Shown piece by piece: positions 1 to 12,600 of a stretch of 64,000 nt of DNA. Location of the stretch: contig CAUJLY010000004.1 of the NCBI GenBank assembly GCA_963281155.1, forward strand, positions 3,100,001-3,164,000, read 5' to 3'. Position numbers and translations under genes: made by a program. This DNA comes from Rhabditophanes sp. KR3021. Lineage: Eukaryota > Nematoda > Chromadorea > Rhabditida > Alloionematidae. Below the pieces are notes generated by a model. That model did not search any database, had not been told where the DNA came from, and saw nothing but the letters and a program-made list of their open reading frames with translations. The stretch's first letter is position 1; each line of letters starts with the position of its first letter.

Positions 1-50
1 CATAATTATAACTAGTTTGTTGCTATTTGCGTAATTTCATTTATTTTTAG

Positions 51-630
51 CGAGATCCGAATCCTTATTCAGAATCCATTGTACCTGACCAATCTTATCC
101 TCGACCTTCTGATAAAGTTGGTGGCGAACGAAACGTTTACCAACAAAATACTGTCCCAGATCAAGGAAATTATTACCAGCAACCCTTTACTAAAAGTAAC
201 CAACACCAGCAAAACTTTTATAATCCCCCACAGGAAGTGATTAATAATTATCAGCAACAAATTGTTAATCCCTCTCACCACCAATCTAGGCATCAATCTT
301 ACTACTCGCCTTCCCAATTTTTACAGGAAACCAAAGACCAACAAAGACTCGGAGATAACAATTTCTTCGGCCGGCCTGAATCAAGATCTAAAAGTCCATT
401 CAGTGCATTATCCCCCAACTATTCTCAATCTAATCTTCAGCATAATTTAAATTTTGCTCATCGCTATTCCCCAAAACATAACGAATACTTTGAAGAAGAC
501 ATGGCTCCCGGAGTAAATGCTAATACTCAATTTAGAAAATCCGTATCTCCCTCGGGAATCGGCAATAGAGCTCCAATGGCTAAGCGAAATGATACACCAA
601 GTTTCACTGTCAAATTTCCATCTGCTACAG
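51..630 (+). CDS. ketn-1: Kettin-like gene: first visible exon, Gln/Asn/Tyr/Ser-rich
   Basis: The exon follows acceptor ttatttttag and ends at donor g|gtaaat in phase 1. It encodes about 193 residues rich in Q, N, S, P and Y with no Ig fold, and reads open throughout in the frame that continues into the first Ig exon. It precedes the first Ig domain and looks like a disordered N-terminal region. No known domain is seen. The protein start must lie upstream of this window. Confidence 0.75.
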
Positions 631-3600
631 GTAAATGTTTTTATAAGAAGTATCAATTTTCAAATTGATGAACAAACAATTTAAAAGATTAGATAATAAG
701 TTTGAGGTCAAAGGGAATTTTAACCAGGAAGTCAGCTATTTTCCATGTATTGACAGAGTTGAGTAAATACATTTTAGGGATAGTACAATTTCTGCGAATA
801 CAGTTTTTACTTGCCACTTAAACTTGCGAGAAAGGATATACTCCAGATTCTTAGTTATTTCTTCCGAGGGTATTGGGGGCTTGTACTTAACAATATTTTG
901 ATACCAACTTGGCTCAGTCTTAGTTCTTTAGGATCAAACAGAAACTCCTTTTCTACATTTGTATCAAACTTTTTGTCATGTACATTCATTCTATTTCCCT
1001 TTCTGATTCCGCCATCCAGACCAGATTGTAGATAAAACAAATCCAATATCAAAATCATTGTTGAATTTCGTTTCGACCCGACTGATATGTTAGCATACAC
1101 GGAATTGAATGTGGTCATGACAACTTATGCTTATTAAATGGCTATTTGCAATGTGGAGACATTTTCCTTGTCTTCATTGTCCGATTGATTGTCTTCCTCT
1201 TCTTCACTATTCGATTGATTGCCTTCATACTCTCCAAGATCAGCGCACTCGTCGTTACTTGTGAGTCTGCATAGACGATACTTAATTTCCTTTGTTTGAA
1301 TTGTTGACATCAAATGATTGCCTAGTTTCATAACTTGACTTGGATGCAATCCATTAGGAACTCCTAAGGAAATATAGCACATCGATAAGTTCAATAAACT
1401 TGGACGAGCAGCTATAATAATTCTTTCCAAACTTAAAGCTGTTTCAGCGGGAGAATACAACTGATTATCAATCATTGAGAGAAAGAATTCTCATCAATTA
1501 TTTGGCATTCCCTTTTGTATTTGTGGAAGTTATTGTAATCGGAATAGCCAGAGAACATAATACTAGCATCAGTATTATCAAGTCCAAGACAGGCTTTAAA
1601 CTACCCTTCGATGTTTCTTTATCTATGTCAAAACTCGTAGCCAAATTGACGTAGATGAAGTCCATCAAGACACGTCTTTTTTTAACCAAATCGACATTAA
1701 CAAAAATTTCCGAACACCTTTGACAATTGAGTATGACTACGGCCAAATATTAGTAAATAAAAAAAGAGATAGCATTAAGACATATGAGACTAATAGTGAT
1801 TCATTGCGTGTGATGCCAAAATAATGATGACAAAAAGTATGGCCACCGGAGAGGATGAATTTAGATATTATACTTTCGAAAAGATAGAATTGATATACCG
1901 TTCATTCCAAAATACACTAAAAAATTAATTTAATATAATTTGTTTAATATAACTTGATATAAAAATTAATTCAGGCAGCACAATTAACGCAGGAGATACT
2001 TTGCGTCTATTTTGCAAAGCAGTTGGAGACGTCACTGATATCAAATGGTTTAAGGACTCTTCGCCAATTGTTGCCGGTGGTAATATCAACATTACCACAG
2101 CTAACGGTGAAAGTACTCTCGAAATTGCAAATGTAAGTCAATTTTTATTTTACAATTTAAACAACATTTAACATAAAATTTATAGGCAAAATTGTCAGAC
2201 GGAGCTTGGTATGTTTTATTCAAATATCTCCGTATAAATGTTTTGGATCTTTTTAATTTTTTGTTAAGATTTAATTTTAAGAGAGTAATATGATAGTAAA
2301 ATAATTTAGTAAGAGACAAAAATAGCTGAAGATAAATAGTTAATCTTAATTGTCCATAAGATGTAAGATATTGTGTCAAGCATTGCTGATAGAGTGAACC
2401 TCCAATCTTATCGACGTGCTTTAGTTCTACTTTTGATTGATATCATGATTAGCTATGTATTTATACGGGCTATACTTGAGTAGAATTGTCTCTACACTCA
2501 GACCAATTAGCATCTACGACATCAGGATCAACAATTATCGTGCATTCTTTTTCCTAAATGACCAGTACAAATATAGGCCATCGCATTTAATCGACTACAA
2601 ATAAATCGCATTTTTTCCAGGTACGAAGCTGTTGCCTTCAATGAATTTGGATCAACTTCGTTGAGAGGAAGAATCGTTGTACAAACACGATTCAAGTTAT
2701 TGGAAAGCCAATCTCACGAAAAGTTCCAATTGAGAAAAATCCCTGGTCGTACACAGCAAAGACCAGCTACTGATTCTCCAATTATAACTTGCAAGGCACC
2801 ACCAACCATCCAAGTTCAAACTAAGAATCTAAGTTTCAATGAAGGTCAAAATGCAATCCTTGATTGTATGGTTTCACCAGCTGACAACTTGAAAGTTGCT
2901 TGGTTGCATAATTTGAGACCAATTTCAATTTCTGAGCGTATAGATACCATCTTCGAATTTGGACACTGTTGTCTCTCAATAAACTCGTTAACACCTGAAG
3001 ATGCAGGAGGTATGTTTAAATAAAAATATCAGAGAGTTTACAAAATTAATATGATTTGGAGCATGTAAATTTAATTAAAATAAAATTGACCTTAGCATTA
3101 TCAGACATAAGCTAGAATAACTTTGATAAGCAATATATTTTTATTTATACCCTTATTGCAGATTTCACCCTAATCGCCGTCAATCCACTAGGTGAAGCTA
3201 GACACACATTTACCCTTGTTGTAAACTCCGCCAAAAGTACTACTGTTACTACAACTTCTGGAGCAAATCAGCAATTTGCTTCTCAAGCTTCTGGAACCGT
3301 TGCTATTAACAAACCAAATTTCCATACTGACTTAAGATCCCAAGAAGTATTCGTTGGACAGACTATTCAACTTGAAACCAAGTTTACCCCATTTAATCTT
3401 GATGTGGTATGGTTTTTCAATGGGAATCAAGTTCAACCTAGTTCAAATGTTGTTCAACAGCAAAAGAACGGATTTGCTCTTTTAGTGATCAACAATGCCT
3501 CCGAAAGTAATTCCGGAGTTTACACCGTCAGACTTGCTTCCGATTTTGGTGTGGCTGAGAATTCATGCACAATCCTTGTCCATCCAAAAAGTGCATACAC

Positions 3601-6600
3601 CGAATTTGACAGTAACTTGGATGTGGAAGATGTCCGTGAATTGACTTACTTAAATGCTGCTACATCACAAGCACCCACGTTTTTGACTCAATTAGCAGAT
3701 TTTGAATGCACCCAAGAATTAGGAAGATCTTATTTTGAGGCTCGTTATCAGGTAAGACTACAAATAAAAAAGAATTATATATTAGAGCAGAATATTCAAA
3801 CGTTTGTAAAAAATGACACAAAATTAAATGCAAAATAACTGCATTATAAATAATATGTTAGGTACTGAACCAAGTACTGTTGGTATAAACGATTCTCCAC
3901 AAAAGTTGAAATATCCATTTTACATTGTTGTTCCTTCGTATGATTCAGTTAACTCTTAAAATAGTTTGATTTGATCAAGACAGTTTCTATGTTGACTCAT
4001 GAATGATACATTTTTGACAAGATGAAAATTGGCTTGTATGTGTAACATATTAAATAAATGTTCCTGGTTTATAGGTTTGCGATGACAGCAATACTCGAAT
4101 TATATGGTTTCATGATTCAAAGCCAATTTCAGCCGGCTCTAGATTCCATATCTCGAATTTTAAAGGAGTCTGCTCGCTCGAAATCAACCCAACTTACCCT
4201 GAAGACAACGGAACCTGGATGGTTGTAATTCACACAGTCCACGGGCAAGCTCAGTCTATTGCCACTTTGAAAACTCTTGACTTTGAAGTTCTCCAATTGC
4301 AGACTAGCCACGAACAATCTCTCGCCCAGATCGGATATCTTGATGCTTATCGTGTTCATATAGGTCCTGTTGAAATCGAAAGACCAGAAGAAACTCAGTC
4401 AATGGAACCAGTCAAGTTTGTCCGACCACTTGAAGGAAGGCTTGAAGTTGATGAAAACACACCTGTTCATTTTGAAGCTAGAGTGAGTTTAGAAATATAA
4501 TTAAAAAGAGTTTTTACTTTAAATTTGTAAAAAACACACTTTTGTACACTATTATTTAGAGTCAATTTCTTTTCAATTTAATATCATCCCAATTCCTTCT
4601 TTCTTTTCTAGATTCAACCAAGTTCCGACCCGAAAATGCAAGTTTCGTGGTTGTATAATGGCAGACCTTTACCTGCAGCCCATAGGTTTTCCCAATTTTT
4701 AAACTTTGGCTATATTGCGCTTGATATTCAATATGTATTTGCCGAAGATTCGGGAACTTATTCCTGCATTGCGACAAATGATTTAGGTCAAGTTGAATCA
4801 TCTATTGAATTGGTTGTAAACAAACAACCGACTGGTACTTTCCACCCAAGCTCTGACCCAAGTAAGTTAATCAAAAGTCAATCTGATTTGCCGGATAATT
4901 AAAAAACAAATATAATGTTGCTTAAAAATAGATCACACTTTTATCCTCTAATTTGTTTAATCAAATTTGACGCATTCTAGATCAAGACTTTTTATTTATT
5001 AAAGTATTGCCTCGACACCCATATAATGCAAAAGAACTAAATAATAAAAAACATTTTAAAAATAATAAGTGAGATATTGACGGCAGCATTGTTCGTAGAT
5101 GTGTTGAGCAGTTGCTTCGACGTCGACTTCTTCAATATTCATTATAGAATTCTGCTTGATTGCATAATTGACTGCATTTGGATAATAATCAGATCCAATT
5201 AGGGCAGTTTCAATAGCGAGTGTGTCAACGTCTTTTTCATAGGCAATTACACATATATTAAAGCCTCTTTCACTAATTCCTTCGAATGTGGCGATTAAGT
5301 ATTTCAATTCCACTACACCATTCATGCCATTTTTGAGAATTTGACTAATGTGAGAAGTGTGAGCATTCTGACGAGTATAATTCCCTTTGCCAATATAATA
5401 GACTTCTTTACAGAATGTCTCAAAACTCATCTTTCTTTTGCCAATAGTGTCGTTTCTGAACATAACGTACACATACGATTTGCTTGGGTCTAGGTAAGTA
5501 TTATTATTCACCAAATTAGAATAATTCATATTTGATCTTTGACATGTGATGTATCTCTTGATCGCTTTTTGAAAACCAGCACTCTTCAATGATTCTATGT
5601 GGCTCACCGCATATTGTCTGAACTCATGATGGTTTAGGTCATTTCTCAGACAAAACATAATTTCGTCCTTCATAGTTGGGTTGGTGTGTTCTTTTAAGAA
5701 ATCTACGTATTGACCAGACATTTCTAGATTGAACACGCTTCTTAATTTAGAAACTAGCTCCAGGTTTAACTGAGTTCTCAACACCCCTTCCTCAATTGAC
5801 GAGATCAGGTAATAATCAGTATCAATAGTTTTTAAATGTCCGTCAGTTACATCCCTTAATTGAAAGCCATTGTGATGAAGATAATAAAAAATTTCTTTAT
5901 CCTCACAAATGATAGACGTGTTGTCTTCCAGGATGATGATGGCTTGATCTGTATCATTAGGTTCAGTTACTGCCAATATGCCGCATGGCAGACCAATCAT
6001 TTTGATTCTTTGTATAATACCCATTTGTTCATCAACCTAAATCATGATTATTACTTCTAGTATTTTAGAAACATACCATAGATTCATTGTCAGGATCATT
6101 CGTTGGTTTGATTGATGATTGTAAATTAGGGTGGGCAAAACCGAAATTACAAAAATTGAAATAAAAATTGAAAAATAAAAATTTTAAAAAATCGAAAAAA
6201 ATCGAAGTTATTTATATTCTTAAATTGTTGCATTTTTGTATTATTTATGAATATAATATATATATTTAAAATGTTTACTTAGTTACTTTGAATAAATGCA
6301 TATACTGATACTAGTGTGGACAAAATCGAAAAATCAAAATTTTAAAAATCGAAATATATTTTTCGATTTTACCCATCCTATTGTAAATGCATTGCAGACA
6401 GGTATGGAGCAATGGGATAGTAACCATACTAAAGAAATCACCTCACTACGGGCATTGTTTTTGCCAATTAAGAGACAATTATGCTTATAACTAATTTTAC
6501 TACTTTAAAAGTTCTTTATAAAACAACTTCGATTCACATTTGTATATTAATCTAATAATAATGAAACTATTATAACCAAAAATACATTAAAACATAATAA

Positions 6601-9600
6601 AACATAGTGATGAACAAATAATGATAACGTCGGTCGAAACAATAAATCATTAATTTTTACAGACACCCTTTCCGATCAAAGAAGTAACATACCTTCCTTA
6701 GAGAAAATATATGAATTGGAAAAACCTAAAGAAAGGGAGTTATATGAAGTCGAAGGACCAGATTATGATGAAGTACCCAAACTTCACGGAGATGTCGGTT
6801 CTTTGGAAAGAAGAGAACTTGAAAGCATTCTAGTCGCATATAGACTCACACCATTGAATGATCCTACTGCAGTCGTTGCAATCACTCACAATGGAGCCAA
6901 TTTATTGACGGCTAATAGAGTTAAAGTAAGTTCATTTGAAGTCACTAAACATACTTTTTATTTTTTAAACATTTAAAACAATACATAATATAGTAAGAGA
7001 GATATTGCCCGTTGTAACGTTCTATCAACAATAAAATACTTATGTGCTATTTTAGGTTACTAATGAACTTGGTGTTTTGTCAATCCTAATCAAAGATTTA
7101 ATTTCCGAGGACAGCGGAACTTACCAAATTGAATATTCTACAAAAAAAGGTTCAGATACTAAGTCTTTCCAATTGAATGTCATTCCTGATGATGTTATTA
7201 AAACTGAAACTTATCACGAAGAATCCTTGGGAAAAATCCAATACCTAGAAAACTTGAATAAGTATGGGAGAGAAGAAATTGAAGACTTTATTATTAACGA
7301 ACCACCCCACTTTATTCAAGAATTACCTTCTGATATGGGCGAAATCGAGGAAGGAACTTCTTTGCATATGGAAGCCAAATTGGATATCATTAATGATAAT
7401 TCCTTGAAAATTGTATGGCTCAAAGACGGTCGTATTCTCCCAGGTAAGAACAAATTAAAAAGTGCTAATTTAATATTTTCTAATTTCAGCCGCCCATAAG
7501 TACAGGTTTTGTAAGTTTAAAAACAATAAAGATACATTTATTAAAGCGAAATAATGGTTTTTATAAATAATCTGTCGAAAATTGGACAAGATATTGCTCA
7601 TAGATACAGTTTACAACTTTTTCAACACTAATGATTGATTTTAATCTAAGTTATAATATTTTTTATTTTGTAGTCCATGACTTCGGGTTCGTTTCATTAG
7701 ACTTGCTCTCGGCATACTCTCACGACAGCGGTAAGTACTACTAACTTTGCAACAATTCATCAAATGCTATTTCAGGAACTTATGAATGCCGTGCAACCAA
7801 CAAAAATGGAGAAGCTGTCACAAAGACGAGATTCTTCGTTCAACGTAAGTTCAGTTCTTTCGAACATTTGTTCAGTAATTTAACTACTACTACTTTCATA
7901 ATCTAATCTATTTAATGTTCAGCTAAGCGTTTACATTCAGTAGGTGCATAAAAATATAATTCTACGCTCTTAGATTTTGCATTTCATTTGAAATAAACAA
8001 AATTTATGTTTAGCAATACAATGAGCTTTATTTGTTTGTTATTCCTTCCACATAACTTTAAAATATATTTTGTTAGAAAGAGAGTTAAATACGATGCGGT
8101 AAAAAGTACCACTGATCTAATACTATATGCAAACATAAGAAATAGGTTTGGGTAGGCAAGACATCTTGCAATAGTTATGTTCTTGTACTTTTTGATCATT
8201 TTACCGACGCAAGAACCTCATTTTTTAAGGCTAAACTGTTTACCATTTTCTATCAATTTAATTCCGCCATACGCATTCGTCTACACATTTTTAAATATAT
8301 TACTGAACATACTATTGAGCTTATTTCTAAAAATTGTACTAAACATCATACCTGTTTAGTTACTCATTTTTGATAAATGAGTGATATTCCAAATAGTGCT
8401 AAGCTTCTAAAGCAATTATACTCTCCAAAGGCTACTAATCATGAGTATAAAAAAAATCTAAATGCAAGAAACAATTCAATTCCTTATGATCAAACAAATT
8501 TATATGATCAAAGAAATTCCAATATTTCTAAAAATAATGATACAACGAATGTTCCAAATAATTCACTAATTTACCGAAATTCTTCCAATACCTTTTCATT
8601 GTCTAATTTGTCTTCTTTAGCCAAAAACGCTATCATTACAACTAGTCATCATCCATCATCTGTTGCTAAGATCGCTGAACTTGAAGCACCAAAAGCTTTA
8701 ATTCCAGACGCTTTGGAGCCGGAAAAGGATGTTCCTAGATTTATCAGACCCCTTGGAAATGAAGTCTTACATACGCAAGAGGGTGACAATTTGTATTTGG
8801 AAGCTGAACATAATTTGACAACTGATCCAGGTAAATATTTAATCTAGTATAAACAACATAACATGATTTTAGATGTACAAGTTCAATGGTACTTTAACGG
8901 ATACCCACTTAACAATGGGTCGAGATATGTCTTAAATTTTGCCTTTGGCTACGCTTCAATTGCAATTAATGGTTTGATTTCTCAAGACTCTGGGGTAACT
9001 ATTGATTCCTTCATTTATTTATAATATATTCATTTAGACATACACATTGGTTATCAGTAACTCAGCTGGGGAAGCTAGAACTGAAATTGAAATTGACTGC
9101 AGTGGAGGTGAACATATGCTAACTGATACCTTCCATCCAAGTTCTGTCCGTAAGTTAAAGTTAACCAATAACCACTTTGGTTTACCATATAATTAAAAAC
9201 CAAATACAATGTTGCTTAAAAGTAGATCCCACTTTTAAACGTAACAAATAAGGCAAGAAATAAAAAACAGCTAATACAACGAAAAGCGTTTTAATAATAA
9301 TATGTCAAGTATTGATGGCAGTATCGCTCGTAGATGCCATTTAGCCTTTTTGACGTCGACCTTTCCTTTATTTGTTGTAGGATTTTGTTTGATCATATAA
9401 TTAACTGCATTCGGGTAACAATCACCCATTTCTAGCACATTTACAATTCGATGTTTGGAATAGTCCTAGACCTTTCGCTGTCAATGGGTTCCCATTGCTT
9501 GATAATTTTTGGAAAGCATCAATCATGTAGATAGCATCATCCTGGGTTCTAGCAGTAAATCAGAAGAATTGAATGTATAATTCATTGTTAATACGAAGAC

Positions 9601-12600
9601 TTGTAATGAATGAGTCGTATTTTAATTTCTATATTTGAGCTAATGATGCAACGTGGCCTTAATAACTTAAATGCACTTTTGTTTACCAAGGGAGTTGTAG
9701 TCATACTAAAAAATACGTTACTATTAACAGCAGTTTAGACACTTAAGAACAATTATGTTTATAACGAATTTCATGGTTTAAAATCCTATGTATAAACAAT
9801 TTGGATTCACCTTTTTATGTCATTCTGATGTAATGTAACTGCATCAAATATGACCATTAAAATAAAAATAATACATTGGAAAACACAATTAAACATATTC
9901 GAGCATATAATAATAATATTATATAGAAAAGATTTTGGAATTAGAAACTCCACGTCCTTTGGCTGTTGAACAACCAGATGAGGACAAAGTAGCTCCACAA
10001 ATAACTGTCCAATTACCACCAAGTTTTGAGGGTCTTCAAGAGGGACAAGTTTTACATTTAGAAGCACAATATATTCCTGTTAATGACAATCAATGCCATG
10101 TTACTTGGTATTTCAATGACCAAATTTTGGCTGCTTCAAATAGAATGAAATTTACAAACGAATTTGGATGCTGCATTTTGGGTCTATCAAATTTAAGAAG
10201 TATGGATTCGGGAGTTTTCAAGTTAGTTGTTACCAATTCCGTTGGACAAGCTGAAACCTCGACCAAAATAAGTGTAGAATCACTCAACAACTTGGTTCTT
10301 GATTCTTCACATCCTAAATCTGTTAAACGTATTCAAGAAATCGAATCATTGAAACCAGCTTTACCCGAAGAAGAAGACGTTGTTTATGAGGCTCCAATCT
10401 TCACCAAACCATTGACAGGCCCAACTGAACCAATCAAGGAAAATACCTTTGTTCATCTGGATGCTTCTTACCATGTAAGTTTTTATAGGCAATGGGGCAA
10501 ACGCTAAAATCTATTTTTGAAATTTCTTCGAACGCAGTAATTAAGTACTTGGATTTTATGCAGATTTTGTTATTTACATTTTTGATGCATCCAATTAGTT
10601 TCATTCCATGTGAAAATGGACGTTCGCTATCATCCTGTCCGATATAGTACACCTCTTGTCTGAACTGTTCAGAAGACATTTTCTTTTTACCCAAAGTATC
10701 GTTTCTAAACATGACATAAACGTAGAAATAACTAGAATTCAATCTTTTATTATTGTTTACTAACGCTCCATTATTAATGTCAGTGTTTGCTACTATATAA
10801 TTTGATCCCATTTATCATATCAATAGAATTCCCGTCACTATCACGGCTTAGTGGAGCTTTCTCCATTTCTTGCTCATACGAATGTCCTGGTGCGGCTATC
10901 AGCTTTAAGTTCAATTGAGTGTCTAATAGCCTCCACTGATGATAAGATATTAAGCAGCATTTGTTTACATTACTTCCTTGATATTGCGGCATTTCCATAC
11001 TTCTAGGAATCTATGTAGGCACAAGTAGTTGGATATTTCCTTGTCATCACAAATGATTAGAGTTTCGCCTATAAATTCAAGGGTATCGGAGCATGTTTGA
11101 TTGGCAGATGGTAATAGTAGTATTTCCTGTTTTAAGCCGATATTTCTTATTCTTTCCCTGAGGTATACATATTTGTCCATAAATACGTCTTAATTTAATT
11201 TTTAAGTGTTATATTAACCTACCATGTGTATATTTTCTTGAGTTGGAATCAAGTCTGTACGGGTCCAGATTGTAAATTATCGTCGTTTCATTGCGGTGAT
11301 ATTTTAAGATAATAACACAAAATATATTCTATATTTTCAAAGGAAACGAGTTTGTGCTATTTATTTGTGATACTCAAAGCTGTAAACAGCAAACTTAAAT
11401 ATACCCTCTTTTTTGGGTTTCTTTCGAATTGATTCAAAAAACAATGTTTATTTTTTTCAGGCAAATGTTAATGACAGCAATATCGAGATATTAATTTTCC
11501 ACAATGGACAGCCCCTGAAGCATAGCTCCAGAATACGCGTAAGTTTGATCTTAATTATCGAAAACATTTATTAAGAACGATTATTATAAGAATGCAGTTG
11601 ACAATAATAATTAATGAATATAAGCTTATATGTAATATGTCAAATATTGAGTAGTGTATTGTCCATATAAATTGTTCTTATCAATTTTAGATTATTAATG
11701 AATTCGGGTATTTGGCCCTGGAGCTCTTGTCATCTATTTCTGAAGATTCAGGAAAATATTCAATCGTTATTAGAAATAAATCTGGAGAGGCAACCACTGA
11801 CTTCACCCTAAATTGTGTTGCCAAGAAGAATATATATCTAGAAAGTCAACATCCAGCAAGTTGGAAACGTGTTCAGGAATTGGAGAATAAAGAAAAAGTT
11901 AGAGAGCCATCTCCGGAATTATATTTTGAAGGTAAGTAATTACATTAATATATTTTAATTATTTTTTCAGCTCCTGTTTTTACTCAACAATTGGAAAGTG
12001 TTGATCAATTACTTGAAGGAGACAAAATCCGTCTAAGCTGTAGACTTCAACCGGTCAATGATCCAACCTTAAGTTATATTATCCTCAAGGATGGACATCC
12101 ATTGCCACAGGGAAACAGATTTGCTATTTCTAGAAACATCGACTTGATTACCTTAGATATCAATCATGTATTCGCCTATGATTCAGGTAAATACCAAATC
12201 TTAGCTCACTCAAATTTCGGAGAAGCCGAAACGTCTTGCACACTCGATTGCCAACCAACAGATTCTTTGTTATTGGATACTATGCATGAAGCATCTTACC
12301 AAAAGATCGTTGAAATTGAAAGCAGAAGACCTGATGAAATACTATACGAGGAACCTGTAATTGTGGCTCCACGATGTAAGTTCAATATCTAACATATTCA
12401 CTATTCTCTTCTTTATCTTTGTGTAACAAGAGTAATCCATTTAAAAGTATTTTACCTTTTTTTAATTCGCCATCGAAATCTCCAATAGCTGCCTTCTTCT
12501 TTAATTTAGACATCTTGCCCTAAAACCACCATATCATTGATAAAAAGTTGATAAACTGCATAAGTTGATTAAAAAAACACGGGAACATTGATGAAAACAT

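Noticed and set aside
8377..8620. Asn-rich open stretch starting with ATG
   Set aside because: It has an in-frame stop just upstream, and the strong acceptor at 8620 restores the kettin linker in phase. The stretch is intron.
5056..11345. Penelope-like or LINE retroelement
   Set aside because: A GIY-YIG domain also occurs in Penelope-like elements, but no reverse transcriptase motif (YxDD region) is visible in any of these introns, and the copies retain a spliceosomal intron.
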